DNA of 64,000 nucleotides, taken from positions 687,655 through 751,654 of the forward strand of contig KN832886.1 in the NCBI GenBank assembly GCA_000827325.1. Direction: 5' to 3'. The notes under the pieces are model-generated. The model ran no database searches. It was not told the DNA's origin and was given only the letters and a program-made list of their open reading frames with translations. Made by a program: the position numbers and the translations under genes. Position 1 is the stretch's first letter. Each line of letters starts with the position of its first letter. Below are positions 24,514-36,337 of the stretch, one piece after another. The stretch is from Oidiodendron maius Zn. Its lineage: Eukaryota > Ascomycota > Leotiomycetes > Myxotrichaceae.

Positions 24514-25038
24514 CAGATATCTTGAAATATATAGAGCGTTCTGGTGGAGCGACTAAGGTTCATCAATGGACCGCATCTGGTAATGCTAATGGCTGCTAAT
24601 ATTTATACTTCTGCAAAATGGAGATGTAGATATTGTTCGTAAATAACCGCTTGGTCATTTTATCTCCTTGTGTTAGGACAGGCATTATTATATAGCAACT
24701 ATGACATATGCGTTCATTCTCATGCTCAATACTCTTGTCCTCTTGGCAGTCCAACCGTGCGACTGGAAGTATTCTCCGCATTTGGCGGCCCGCCTCTGAC
24801 CGTTGAGGAGTCGATTGGCCGGCATCGGCTCCGTGTTATCCCGTTCGTAAGCCTTTGATAGCCAGGTAGGTTTGAGACGACCGTTGTTGAATTTCAAAGT
24901 TATAAACTTGTGAAAACTTTCGAGAGTTTCTAACGCTATCGCAGAAGAAAGCGCTCCTTTTTTTGGCCGAGTACATGTGAGAGCTACACAAATCAACAAA
25001 CTGACACGATTTCCGGCGTTCAGAAATCCGCATAGACT

Positions 25039-26622
25039 ATGTTGACCCGTGATGAGGTCGCGAAACACGCATCCAGAACCTCCTGTTGGGTGATTATCTA
25101 TGGGTTGATATATGATGTTACTGGTAAGAGTAACAGATACATCAGTAGATCGCAAACTCAACTTGATGTGAGATCAACTTGTTTTGCCTGCTAACCTTTT
25201 GGAGCAGAGTTTCTCGATTCCCATCCAGGAGGAGCGGATGTGATTCTCCGACTGGCCGGTCAAGACGCCACGGACGAATATGATCTAGTACATTCATCGA
25301 CATTGCTAAAGGAGGCGATCTCGGAATCTAGCAGGCTGGGGCCCGTCGAACCTAGTGGTCCCACCAAGTTTCGTTCGCAACTTCATCGCGATAATGCGAC
25401 GTTGTCAGCAACGAAGAGTTCTTTGCAGGTCTATGATGGCGAGACTCCTCCACCTCTAGGAGTGTTAATCAACTTGGATGACTTTGAACGCGTGGCAAAA
25501 CGCTATCTCCCTCCTAATGCGTGGGCTTATTACCGCTCTGGCGCGGATGATGAGATCACTACGCTCTTAAACCGACGGTCTTATCAACGTGTCCTGCTTC
25601 GGGCCCGAGTCATGCGCAACGTCGAGCGTATTGACACTCGTACCACCATCCTAGGGCAACAGACATCTATGCCACTATTCGTTTCTCCCACCACCCTGGC
25701 GAAACTTGCGCATCGGCGAGGGGAATGCGCTATTGCGGCTGCTATTGGGGCCGAGGGCATGATTCAGGTTGTGAGCAGTAGCTCCAGCATGCCGTTCGAG
25801 GACATCAAGCAGGCGTGCGCTCACTCCGACCAAGCGTTTTTCTTTCAGATCTATATCAACCCGGATTTGCACAAGACTGTGGCTCTGATCCAGAGGGTAG
25901 AAAAGCTGGGAGCCAAGGCGATCTGGATAACGGTCGATAGTCCCGTGATGGGTAAGAGAGAGGAGGACGAGCGCCTCAAGGCTGAAATTCAAGTGGGTTG
26001 TCCCATACTTCTTCCAGTGATTGCCATGCCATAATACTCAGTTGTACAGGCTAGTGAGCAGTCGGGGATAATTAAGGAAGGCCAACAAGTTCAAGGCATA
26101 GGACTCACCTTGCGCCGCATGTTGTCGACTCGAGTGACATGGGATGATCTGGGATGGATCCGTCAGACTACTCGACTCCCCATTGTGATCAAAGGCATCC
26201 AGAGCGTTGAAGATGCTGTTATCGCCTACGAAAAGGGGGTCCAAGGAATCGTCCTGTCTAATCATGGAGGCCGGTCGCAAGACACGGCCCAACCGCCGCT
26301 TCTCACCCTACTTGAGATACGCAAGTTTGCCCCATTTCTTCTAGGTCGAATAGAAATCTACTTAGATGGCGGGGTCCGGCGGGGGACAGACATCCTGAAA
26401 GCCCTTGCCCTGGGTGCAACAGCAGTCGGTATGGGAAGGCCGTTCCTTTACAGCCTAAGTGCCGGCTATGGCGAGGCCGGGGTTCGAAGGATGGTTAGCA
26501 TTATGCGACGGGAGCTGGAGTCGAACATGGCTTTAGTGGGAGCGACGAGATTGAAGGAGGTCACGCCCCAGATGGTCAATACGAAGCTGCTTGAGAGAGA
26601 CCTTTGTTACGTGAAATTGTGA
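25039..26622 (+). CDS. Cytochrome b2-type FMN-dependent alpha-hydroxyacid dehydrogenase
   Basis: Three exons (25039-25123, 25208-25992, 26050-26622) give 480 aa. A cytochrome b5 domain comes first (heme ligand His in DSHPGG, residue 34; second His in YDLVHSS), then the TIM-barrel FMN domain: WAYYRSGADDE, SPTTLAKLAHRRGE, the FMN-contacting WITVDSPVMGKREEDER, IVIKGIQSVEDA, the catalytic His and Arg in SNHGGRSQD, and YLDGGVRRGTDILKALALGA. L-lactate dehydrogenase (Cyb2) has this plan, but no mitochondrial targeting peptide is seen: the b5 domain starts almost at residue 1. A cytosolic enzyme oxidising lactate, mandelate or another 2-hydroxyacid is likely. The 525-bp gap upstream (24514-25038) shows no gene. 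It is convergent with the MFS gene 326 bp downstream. Confidence 0.9.
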
Positions 26623-26947
26623 ATAGTTGGTTAGAAAAAAAGCCAATCGTTGTGCTCCGAAGCCGAGATCCATATGAAGCGGGAGAGTGGAGAGAGGTAC
26701 ATAAAAGCTTGATTGAAAACTAAGACCTTTATTCTTCTGTCTGAAGCAATTGACAACCAGTTTATGGGCAGAACGGACATGAGGTAGACCTCCATAGGCT
26801 ACGGAGACACAGAAAAGTAACAGAAAACGACGAGGATAGTTACGTCTGTTAAATTCAAATACATATATTATTGTTGTATAGCTGTTCTCAAATAAATACA
26901 GATAGGGCCAAGGTAAATATTCAAAGGCAACCGACTTAAAACGTTGT

Positions 26948-28561
26948 TCACTGCGTTCCATTGGCAACTTCACCAAGCTCGACTGCCTCTCCCACTTCAC
27001 TAATCGCAGCCTCGAACTTCGACATGGGAATCTTGGCTGCATACATCTGATCAATCTCGGCAAATGTCCTGCCAGCAGTTTCGGGTAGACCAAAGTATGT
27101 TAGGACAAGCCAGATGGCCATGCAACCGGCAAAGACGAGGTACGTCTTTGCGCCGAGGTTCGCCGCATCTTGCGCAGTGAGGTGTGGTAGTACAAAGTTC
27201 GCAATCAGCCCGGTGATAAATATCCACACACTTACATACGACATGGTGAAATCGCGAAGTTTGGGGGTCGCGATCTCAGTCGGGACCAGCATCGATAGGG
27301 GCCCGTATGTTGCTGCCCAAACGAAGTTGAACAGGCAGCACAGACCAACAATACCTCTGAGTGCGCTTTGCGTCGGACGAAAGGCTAATGAGCCTGCGAT
27401 CACGTCGATTGCTAGCATTAAGGCAATACCCGCCAAGGCAACGGGACGGCGACCAAAGCGGTCCATGATGAAGGGGGCTACTATGGCGCCTGCCAGATTC
27501 ATGGCGATAGCGACGACGGTGATGGTGAATGGGCTGCCGGTCCCGAGTTCAATAAGGAAAATCGTGATATAAGTAGTGGATATGAGCACCCCAGAGAGGT
27601 AGGCGCCGCACGAAAAGGCCCCGATAAAAAGCGTGCGCGAAATGTTAGTCTGGTTGAAGATTTGCCAAAAATTCGAGCCGGCGACCAGCGAACGTTGTGC
27701 CCAGTCGACAGTCCCCAGTATTTGGAGCTCATGATCGACTTGGGTATTACTCCATCGACGCAATTTGCGAAGGCTCTTTCGAGCATCCTCAATTCGGTGT
27801 TGGGACACAAGCCAGAGCGGCGACTCTGGGAGAAAGACCGTCATGGCAATGAGAGCGCCCGGAATGCCGCACTGAACAGCTAATGGGATCTTGTATGTAA
27901 GACTTCCTCCTAACTTCTCAGTCTCGTTCACAACGATGGTTGCCACCAGACCCGCAACATAAACTGTGATATTAAGAGTCGCCACTGCGGCCCCTCGCAG
28001 GTGTGGCGGCACAACCTCTGACAGGTAGAGGGGAGCAGTAACATAAATGATGCCGATAGCAGTTAGATTGCCCAACCGGCCGATAACAAAACATGTTAAG
28101 GTGGGGGCAAAGAGCTGTAGAAAGACCATCCCGAGAGATAAAGCGTAGGCTGCCATGAGGGTCCATTTGCGGCCGCAGAAGCTAAGGACAAGAGGAGCCG
28201 CCAGGGACCCGCATATGGAGCCGACATATGGCAGTGCAAATATCAGGTTTTGATTATATGCCGTGAGGATCGGACTTTGGGTTGCTGCATCGATACCTTG
28301 ATACTTCAAGACCTGCCGACCTTGATTAGCGTTTGCTCTTGGTTAACCAAAGCAGCTTACAAATGCTGGGAGCCCAGCGATCGGACTCAACACGACATTG
28401 TCAAACCCGTTAAGAAACGTCGCACATGCTACCGAGAAACAAGATAGGAGAAGTGTAAAGTTAACAGCTCCCTTGCCTCGGATTCGCTCCAAAGATGACA
28501 TAGCCGCTGCAACATCAGGCTCGCTCTCCATATCTGCCCGGTTCTTTTTATCGTCAGTCAT
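26948..28561 (-). CDS. MFS sugar-transporter-family permease
   Basis: Two exons (28561-28361, 28312-26948) give 521 aa with twelve membrane segments. Sugar-porter marks include FLNGFDNVVLSPIAGLPAF in TM1, CGRKWTL after TM2, GRLGN in TM4, PESPLWLVSQHR ending the first half, DRFGRRPVAL between TM8 and TM9, and the terminal PETAGRTFAEID. The first half carries YLSEVVPPHLRG. Plasma membrane, proton-coupled uptake of a sugar, polyol or organic acid is expected. It is divergent from the serine hydrolase at 28944, with a perfect 30-bp palindrome in the shared 382-bp upstream region, so the two may be co-regulated. Confidence 0.9.
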
Positions 28562-28681
28562 GAGGACGTTGTGAGCAACTCTCGGGTCACTGGTCGGATA
28601 GAATAAGTTTTCGGTGGTTTATGGAAGTAATCATGTTTATTATTTGGACGGGATTGAGCATGGAGATAATCGCATCTCGGG

Positions 28682-28711
28682 CGGTATGGACGGATGCATC
28701 CGTCCATACCG
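28682..28711. promoter_or_regulatory. Perfect 30-bp palindrome between two divergent genes
   Basis: The arms are CGGTATGGACGGATG and its exact complement, with no spacer (centre TGCA). It lies 121 bp from the MFS start and 233 bp from the hydrolase start. CGG at each end is the half-site of Zn2Cys6 dimers. A regulator site or a small transposon footprint are both possible. Confidence 0.55.
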
Positions 28712-28943
28712 ATAGGAAAGACGGCCGGACACGGCAGCTTGCCGTCCTTCTGGTCCCACCCCCAACAAATCGCCCGAGTCGAGGAGCGAACGAACAGGGC
28801 TAAGATTAGAGAAGTTCGAACATACAATAGAGGGAAAATCTGGAACTGAAAGGAAAAGGTTGCTCTAGACGTATTTCTCTGCCTGTACTCTCTTCATCTC
28901 TCTCTTCCTGCACTTGAAATTAGCCTCGTGGTTTGCCTCTATT

Positions 28944-30158
28944 ATGGCTGACGACATCGAGACTAGCTTCCAGGCCGCTATTGATGCTGGTAAGATCAAT
29001 GGCGCCGTCATCTGTATCACCGACGCCAAGGGACACTTCGTCTACGAAAAGGCGCTCGGCAAGCGTATCCTACTATCAGGCGAGAAGCGGTTGCAGCAGG
29101 TCGACGATGTGCTATACCTGGCCTCAGCCACCAAGTTGATCACCACTATCGCTGCTCTGCAGTGTGTTGAAGATAGCATACTGACACTAGATGGTGAACT
29201 ATCGTCTGTTGCACCTGAGCTTGCTGCCAAGCAGGTCATCACTGGCTTTTCTGATAATGGCAAAACTCCTCTGCTTAAGTTGCAGACCTCCCACATCACA
29301 CTCAAGATGCTGCTTACCCACAGCTCTGGTGTCGGCTACGACTTTTTAAACCCGCATGTTGCAGAGTGGCAAGAGAGGTTTGGCCCTCTACAGCAAGAGG
29401 GCGAGCGCCGCTCAGTAGAGGTGGCTTTCAGCTACCCGCTTGGCTTCCAACCCGGCGAAGGCTGGATGTACGGCCCTGGACTCGACTGGGCCGGCCGTAT
29501 GGTAGAGAGGGTGACGGGACTGACACTAGGCGAGTGTATGCAGCAGCGTATTTTCGACCCGCTTGACATCACTGACGCCCAGTTCTTCCCTGTCACGCGT
29601 GAGGACCTCCGTGCCCGCCTTGTTGACCTTAACCCGCAAGACCCTGATGGCCTCGGGCGCGCTGTGGTAGGCGGCAATACTGGCATGAACAAGGGTATTG
29701 AGGGACATTTTGGTGGCCATAGCCTATTTATGCCGGGCACTAGCTATATCAAAATACTGCACTCACTGCTGGCCAATGATGGAAATCTGCTTAAACCAGG
29801 CACTGTCGATAACATGTTCCAGAATCACCTCAACCCTAATTCAACTGCAGACCAACAGGCCACACTGGCTAGCCCATTAGGCGTCTTCTTCCGTATGGGC
29901 ATAGAGCCTGAGACGAAGATGGGCCACGGCTTGGGCGGTCTGCTGACACTTCAGGATATTGATGGCTGGTACGGCGAGCGTACGCTCACTTGGGGTGGTG
30001 GCATGACATTCAGCTGGTTTATTGATCGCAAGAACGGCCTCTGCGGCGTTGGCGCCATCCAAGCAGCGCTGCCGTTTGACGGCGATGCAGTGGCGACACT
30101 AAAGCAAACTTTCCACCGCGACGTCTACCGCAAGCACGCTGCATGGAAGGAGCGTTAG
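28944..30158 (+). CDS. Beta-lactamase-fold serine hydrolase/transesterase
   Basis: A single exon of 404 aa from the ATG at 28944; the frame is open further upstream but offers no earlier ATG. The catalytic SxxK motif is SATK (residues 70-73, in LYLASATKLITT), the second motif has the Tyr in WMYGPGLDWAGRMVE, and the late GHGLGG replaces the KTG box. This is the class C beta-lactamase-like family of fungi (estB/LovD type), which hydrolyse esters or lactams or move acyl groups. No signal peptide, so it is cytosolic. It is divergent from an MFS transporter, which suggests uptake then hydrolysis of one substrate. Codon use is GC-richer than its neighbours. Confidence 0.87.
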   Translation: MADDIETSFQAAIDAGKINGAVICITDAKGHFVYEKALGKRILLSGEKRLQQVDDVLYLASATKLITTIAALQCVEDSILTLDGELSSVAPELAAKQVITGFSDNGKTPLLKLQTSHITLKMLLTHSSGVGYDFLNPHVAEWQERFGPLQQEGERRSVEVAFSYPLGFQPGEGWMYGPGLDWAGRMVERVTGLTLGECMQQRIFDPLDITDAQFFPVTREDLRARLVDLNPQDPDGLGRAVVGGNTGMNKGIEGHFGGHSLFMPGTSYIKILHSLLANDGNLLKPGTVDNMFQNHLNPNSTADQQATLASPLGVFFRMGIEPETKMGHGLGGLLTLQDIDGWYGERTLTWGGGMTFSWFIDRKNGLCGVGAIQAALPFDGDAVATLKQTFHRDVYRKHAAWKER

Positions 30159-31097
30159 TTCCCAGAGAATGATTGTTTTTCCCCAGTTCAAAGTTCGCTG
30201 ACTTAACTTGGATCGTGGAGTTATGTGTCCCCTGCGTTATACTTAATGTTTCGGGAACGAACGTACTTAAATAATTATCGTACTGTAGATGAGAGGGAGA
30301 CACCATATTTGACTATTCATGGTTAAAGTGCTTTCGTGTTCAAAGTTACGTATGTAGCTGGAGAGAACCCGCTCAGCCATCCCGGGGCATGTTCTGCCGC
30401 TCATTCCTGTCTATCTCGCTCCATCCGTTCTTCACATGTATCCCCAATTAACTGTCTGTTGTGTATTATGGGACTAGTAGTTATTTCTTGCATTCGGGAT
30501 GTACCACCATTCCCTTATCAGAATGTACTGGTGAAATTCGCTGCTAAGTTCTAGTGAAGCATTGTTTCTTCCGTGTAGTGTGCCGTGCGCATTCTTTCCC
30601 ATATCACTTGCCTCCTCGTTTTTGATGATTTCACTGCAACATCCATTGCTTCTTAGTGTATTGTTGTATTACCCGAACATATGATATGGGCAGAGGATAC
30701 AAAGCGGCTGAAGCCCATCCATTGGGTGGCCGGCCATGCTGTTGTGGGGACATTCCAGAATGTGGGGTTGTGCATTGTATAAGCAGAAGTGAGTATCGAA
30801 CCACCCCGCCGATGATGGCAAACAAGCCACATTAATATCGAGGTAGTGGACTAACAAAGTCGTATGCTAAGTGCACTATTTCCCGGAATATCCTCCACTA
30901 TGTCTCGCCACCTGCGAGGACCGTGCGCATTGCTACCGTGCTTCGCACCTGAAATGCGGGAGGACTTCCTTCGAAATAGGTTATTACACTATGTTATAAG
31001 AGCGCACTTCGTCCACCTGGATTGTGATTGAGATTTGCGGATGTCAGACTGTCACATAAGCTGTACAGCCACGCTAGAACACAAAGCACCTATCACA
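30159..31097. other. Intergenic stretch upstream of the second carboxylesterase
   Basis: 939 bp without a supportable gene. It contains one copy of the shared regulon motif (30884-30900) about 200 bp before the esterase start. Confidence 0.5.
30884..30900 (+). promoter_or_regulatory. Shared motif, copy 1 (upstream of esterase)
   Basis: CGGAATATCCTCCACTA, 198 bp upstream of the esterase ATG. All 17 bases recur at 46694-46710 in the P450/decarboxylase promoter. A CGG triplet starts it, as in Zn2Cys6 sites. Confidence 0.55.
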
Positions 31098-32800
31098 ATG
31101 CTAGAGTTATACATAATCTTGAGGATCTTGGTTTATGCTATTGGCATACGGTGTGCTGCCGCTGTTGGCACGGTAGTGAAAGCTGCTGGATGTACAATTT
31201 ATGGCACTAGGTGCGAGCATTCTACTAGTAATGCTTTCCTCGGCATCCCGTATGCCAGACCACCACTCGGGGATCTGCGATTTGCCTCTCCTCAACCGGC
31301 CCACGACACCAACTTCATCGATGCGACGAAGCAGAAGCCTAATTGTTTGCAATTTGGGTTAGCTTTCATTGAGCCTGGTCCTCAATCTGAAAACTGGTGA
31401 GCACATACCTGTTGTTTCGAGTCGGGACATTGACAGGCTTGCTAATTGTATATCGTTTAAGCCTGTTTCTCAATATTTTTACGCCTCACAATGCAACTCT
31501 CGAGTCTTCTTTACCGGTCAAAGCATGGATCCACGGTGGAGGTAACTCGGCTGACGGGATTACCAATCCTCTATACAACGGATGTGCCACGGCAGACGAT
31601 GCTATCGTGGTCACCATAAATTATCGTCTAGGGCCTTTAGGATATCTGGCGCTTGAACAAGCTGGCCTTGAGGGCAATTATGGGATTCAAGATCAGTTGC
31701 TCGCACTTCAATGGATTCAGGACAATATCGCGGCATTCGGCGGTGATCCGACGAAGGTTCTTCTGTTTGGAGAGTCTGCGGGGGCGTACGACGCTTTTAC
31801 CATAAGCACACTACCGCAGGCGCCATCTCTTTTCTCGGCGGTGATTTCAGAATCTGGTAGTGGCCAGGATTTACCCACATTCTCTCAAGTCCAGTATCAC
31901 AATAATCGGATTGCGAGGGCTTTTGGCTGCGACCCGGCTGATGTGGTTTGTCTTCGCAGGCTGAATACAACCGCCATGAATGATACTTTGCTTGAAAACG
32001 GGCCGAAAGTTCTCACTGTTGCGGTGTCTCTGTTAACAAACGAAAATACGGGAATTTCATGGTCGCCTGTCGTAGATGGCAAAACAATTCCGGATCAGCC
32101 TCGGAAGGTCGGCACAAAAGTGCCAGCTATCTTTGGGACAAATGGCAACGAAGGCGCAATATTTTTCTGGCTGCTGGATAGCCCTTTTGCTGGCTTCAAC
32201 GAGACTATGTATGACACTTTTATTGACTATAACTTTGGTCCTTGGGCTAGCAGTGTCAAGGCGCAATATTCCATATCCCGATTTGGTGCCAAAGAGTATC
32301 CAACATTCGCAGCTATGTCAGCCATTCTTACCGACTTCTATTTCAAATGTCCGACTTACAGAGCCCTTAAAGGTGCCGTTGATAAAAACGTTCCAGTTTT
32401 CTCTTATCTCTTTAACAACACACCAAGCTGCTCGTGGCTTCCGGCTATCCCACAGGATCGGCAGCTTCTGGATACACTGGGAGCTACTCACACGTCTGAT
32501 ATTCCTTTCGTCTTTGCAATAACGGAAAATCTCCCTCCTCCACATGGTAATTGCTCATTTACTCAGCGGGAGAGAGGAATAAGCAATTTCTTGGTAAAGG
32601 CATGGACGTCCATGGCAAGTCGACAGAGTCCTGGAACAGACAGTGTGTGGCCGGCCTGGGATCGGGTGGACAGCATGGGCTTGGTCATTGACAATGTGCC
32701 AGATGCCGGATATCTGGACTACAATGTCTGCTATTTTTGGGATGTGGTCAGTTTGAATATTACTGAATTATCTCAAACCGACATTCCCTACGAAAGCTAA
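31098..32800 (+). CDS. Type-B carboxylesterase, likely first enzyme of the catabolic cluster
   Basis: Two exons (31098-31396, 31462-32800) give 545 aa. The start is the ATG at 31098, which opens a hydrophobic leader (MLELYIILRILVYAIGIRC), a signal peptide or anchor. Marks are AFLGIPYARPPLGDLRF, SENCLFLNIFTP restored by the splice, the oxyanion hole WIHGGGN, the elbow LLFGESAGAYDAF, the acid region FGTNGNEGAIFF and the late His in THTSDIPFVF. It should release an alcohol and an acid from an ester outside the cell or in the secretory route. The upstream motif is shared with the FAD monooxygenase, P450, decarboxylase and transporter genes to the right, so hydrolysis of an aromatic ester (such as a salicylate or hydroxybenzoate ester) is a reasonable guess. 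Confidence 0.92.
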
Positions 32801-33815
32801 TTAGGTAGTTTGTCTATGTTAATGTAGCGGCGAAAATTCGCTGAAGGGTTTTCTCACCAAGAAAGGAAAATACAAGTTGTAACTAAGGTTACACGTTTGT
32901 AGGCGGTATGTTTGTTTATTCAGCTTTGCAACTTCTTTACCTGTGAAAGCCGAGTGGTCGGTTCCGGCAATAAGAGGGAGTCTTGATTCGGGCCTTCCCA
33001 TAAAATCGTCTTTTATCCAATCTATCGAAGAGCCGTCCGTGACATACTCCAAGTCCTCGTGGCTGGAGACGAAGAGAAGCTCTGCTGAAGGCATGAGGAG
33101 TGAGGTGATGTACCTAGAACTCATGACACTTGGTTACGAGGACGTAGGCGATCCGATAGTTTCATGAACTTTGATGGCGGGAATTGCGTTTATTCTGCAA
33201 AACATGCTCGCAACATTCCTTAGTCACCAAAGAATCGCAGGATAGACCTTTTTTGTTCCTCTATAATGAGGTTCGATGCTGGGCAATATTTCCTTCCAAT
33301 GCACAAGGGTGGCATTTGGGCGGTTTTAGGGTCCTCATTATTTTAGTGCTTTGCGTATAGCTTGACTGTCGCCCGCGGTTTTAGGAAAAGTCGCCCGACT
33401 CTCGACTCATTTTCAGATAGTCATCGTATCTCAATTGTCCTATTTTTGCGACCTTGTCTCCTTGGCCTGTACGTATATCTAGCGTCGTAACGTGAGATTC
33501 AGCGTGCTACGAGCTTAGGGAACATTACTTCGAAAAAAGCCACTTAAATATCTGACACCTAGTCTAAGCTGTAGAGAGTTGATCAAGATGGAGATACCAT
33601 CTATATAGGACAAAATCGGCCAACCAAGTCGACGATCAGAATAACAGACGAGCCGACTGCAACCACCTTGACTATCACCAGTATGCTTCGACTCCCTGAA
33701 CAATGCTCAAGCAGCGTGTGACCCTAGTTCACGGACAGCTACCGTCCACGGCAATTTTCAAACATCTATGACGTTGCCTTCATCCGCTGCTTCCCTCAGA
33801 GTCAGAACTCGGTTC
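32801..33815. other. Intergenic stretch between two 3' ends
   Basis: 1015 bp between the convergent esterase and transporter genes. Small open frames here have no recognisable pattern. I see nothing else. Confidence 0.5.
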
Positions 33816-35462
33816 TCAATTTTGAAACTTGCTTTCAGCGGCAGAAAGAGCTACCTGGTATGCCTCTGGAGAGATATCAAAAAGCTCGCCTTTGGCGATT
33901 CTCTTGTTTCGCTTCAAAGATGTCATCCATGCCTTGCGTCCTGATACGAACAGATCGTCGATCTGCTCGAGTGACAGGCGAGCTGTCTCCGGAAGGAGGA
34001 AGAGTAGCACCACAAAGAAGACCATAGTTATAGCTAGATAGAAATAGCCAACTTTGGTTCCAAGGTTACCGGCTGTAGGGTTGATCATATAAGGCGTCCA
34101 AAATGATGCGGCAAAGTAAGCTGTATTGGCGCTAAACACGGCTATTGCTGCGCCATAGGTTCGAAGACGTACCGAATGTACTTCCACGCCCACAACCCAG
34201 TGACTCGAGGAAAGGCACGAGCCGTAGACCAGGAACCAGAGGCATAAGAACGCAATCAGAACATTCCTTGCCGTATCAGAAGAAGCACCCAAACCAGAGG
34301 CAACCGTTGAGAAGATGAGCATGCAGACGGTCATGCAAGCCAGGCCAAAGAGTATCGCAAGACGTCTCCCAACATATTCAATGATGAAAGGTCCGCAGCA
34401 GGCACCTAATAAGCCACAGACCCCGAGATAGACTTGAGTTAAGAAGGGCTTGGTTACTCCGGCGGCGCTGAAAAACACAGCCGCGTAGGTGCCAATCAGA
34501 GGCACACCGGAGAGCGGGCCTGCGACATTGACCAGGATAGAAATGGTCGTGCGTCGGATATAGCTTTTGTGAAATATCTCTGTCCACGAAGTCGTGCTGC
34601 TTTGTGCCTTTTCGAGTTCAATGTAAGCTTCCGTTTCCCGAAGTTGGGCAGTGATTTCGGGGGCCTGAGAATCTCTGTTGTAGAATTTTGCAAGAGCAAA
34701 TCGTGCCTGCTGCTCCTTACCCTTTGTAAGAAGCCAGCGCGGCGATTCTGGGAACAACATCATGCCCGCTGCATATATGACAGCAAGTGGAATCTGCAGA
34801 ATAACCGGCGTTCTCCATTCCCAACTATTGCCGATAGTCGAAGTTCCATAACATATGGCACTAGAAGTGAGGAGACCAATGGACAATCCAATATTGAAGA
34901 TGGAAACCAATGCTCCCCTCATTGATGGAGCGATCACCTCAACACCAAAAGTCGGCCCCCCGGCGTTGACGTGTCCAACTCCGAAGCAAGTAAGGCACTT
35001 ACAAACATTGTACGCGGCATAGCTCCCTGCCGTGGCGCATTGACAGGCGGCACCGATGACGACTATCAGACATCCGAATTGGATAGTACCACGACGCCCC
35101 AGGTAGTTTCCAGTGAAACCAGAGAATGCAGCACCGATAGCGCTGAACAGTTGGGAAAATGAAACCATAGACTGGGCTGTTGCGCTCAGCGCACATATTT
35201 CTTGCAAGTGTCCAGTCTTTGGATCCGGTGCCATTTTACAGTGGCCAAAAGTCTTCTGGAATGACTCCATCTGAAGGACGGTTCCGCCGTATGAAATATC
35301 ATAGTTAACCATCCATCCACTCAATGCAATCCAGATAGCGAAGACTACCATGTAAGTTGTGGCCTTCAAAGATTTGGACAGGACTCCCGAGGGTTGCTCA
35401 TCGTGTTCCGTGATGACAGGTTTGTCTAGTTGTTCTGCCTCGGCTGTGTTGGTGTACGCCAT
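33816..35462 (-). CDS. MFS sugar-porter-family transporter
   Basis: Uninterrupted 548-aa frame with twelve membrane segments. Marks: GNYLGRRGTIQFG after TM2, PSMRGALVSIFNIGLSIG, FPESPRWLLTKGKEQQA at the end of the first half, EYVGRRLAILFG between TM8 and TM9, and LPETARLSLEQIDDLF at the end. The loop after TM6 is long and polar. Proton-coupled uptake at the plasma membrane is expected. A copy of the shared motif lies 307 bp upstream of the start, so it probably imports the compound used by the catabolic cluster, as quinate- or sugar-type porters do. Confidence 0.92.
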   Translation of the reverse strand: MAYTNTAEAEQLDKPVITEHDEQPSGVLSKSLKATTYMVVFAIWIALSGWMVNYDISYGGTVLQMESFQKTFGHCKMAPDPKTGHLQEICALSATAQSMVSFSQLFSAIGAAFSGFTGNYLGRRGTIQFGCLIVVIGAACQCATAGSYAAYNVCKCLTCFGVGHVNAGGPTFGVEVIAPSMRGALVSIFNIGLSIGLLTSSAICYGTSTIGNSWEWRTPVILQIPLAVIYAAGMMLFPESPRWLLTKGKEQQARFALAKFYNRDSQAPEITAQLRETEAYIELEKAQSSTTSWTEIFHKSYIRRTTISILVNVAGPLSGVPLIGTYAAVFFSAAGVTKPFLTQVYLGVCGLLGACCGPFIIEYVGRRLAILFGLACMTVCMLIFSTVASGLGASSDTARNVLIAFLCLWFLVYGSCLSSSHWVVGVEVHSVRLRTYGAAIAVFSANTAYFAASFWTPYMINPTAGNLGTKVGYFYLAITMVFFVVLLFLLPETARLSLEQIDDLFVSGRKAWMTSLKRNKRIAKGELFDISPEAYQVALSAAESKFQN

Positions 35463-36337
35463 TGTGAGTAAATTATCAGAACTGATCTGCTCGATCTGGT
35501 CAGAATGCCTCTAGAGAACAGCACGGCTGTCAAAGGCTACCCACCTTTATAGGTCGTCCGGAGCTCAAGGAGCAGGCCTTTTGCCCCACAAGCCAGCATA
35601 AGCAGTTTCCCGCCAACTATTGAATTGATCCCACAGAGTTAATTCTGTCCAAATCTGGCAAGAATTGGAGGTGTGTACAAATGTACGGGCAATGAGAGAA
35701 AAGATATCAAAGCCAATATACCGGGGGCATCCCGCACCCCGCAGCCACAACCCCGCAACCCCGGAGCTCGGCATATCCTCCCTCTTCCCCAAACTCTCAC
35801 TGTGCTATTTCATTCTAGACCCATACAGCCCTAATGAAAGCCCCGTCAAGCATCAGAACTATGCGTTTCCGGTCCCGTAAGCAGGTTCTCGCCTGCCTCG
35901 GCCAATACCGAGCCTGAAAAGATTGAACCATTGCGCGCAGAAGTCGTAGATTTACTCTCACTGGTAATGCACCTGAAGGCTACTTCAGCTCATTTATGAA
36001 CGAGGGCTAGTTGCTACGCCTTGAGCAGATAAATTGGTCACACCTTTAAAAACGGCCGTGGCGACACCTCAAAACTCAAGTATTCAATGATTAACCTATG
36101 CACTTTACTTGGCGCTTTCTATGTAAATGCCTGTTCTCTGCGCATGAAACATAGTGAAGTAAACCTCCTTAGTGCATGAATGCACATTGTAGTTTAAACT
36201 GCCAGTATTTACCGAAATTGGTCGAGCATGCCCCTGAGAAGGTTTGAGAAGGCGTCGGGGATAATACCTGCCGCCGTGAATTTGACAGGCTAACAACCGA
36301 TACGCCCTTTTTATCTAGATATTTCGCCTCTTAAGCC
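35463..36337. other. Promoter of the transporter and 3' side of the FAD monooxygenase
   Basis: 875 bp with no supportable gene. It carries the motif copy at 35769-35784. A pyrimidine-rich stretch follows near 35780-35800. Confidence 0.5.
35769..35784 (+). promoter_or_regulatory. Shared motif, copy 2 (upstream of transporter)
   Basis: CGGCATATCCTCCCTC, 307 bp upstream of the transporter start on the opposite strand. It shares CGGMATATCCTCC with the other copies. Confidence 0.5.

Noticed and set aside
32819-33167. Two opposed small frames between esterase and transporter
   Set aside because: No recognisable pattern; they lie between two 3' ends.
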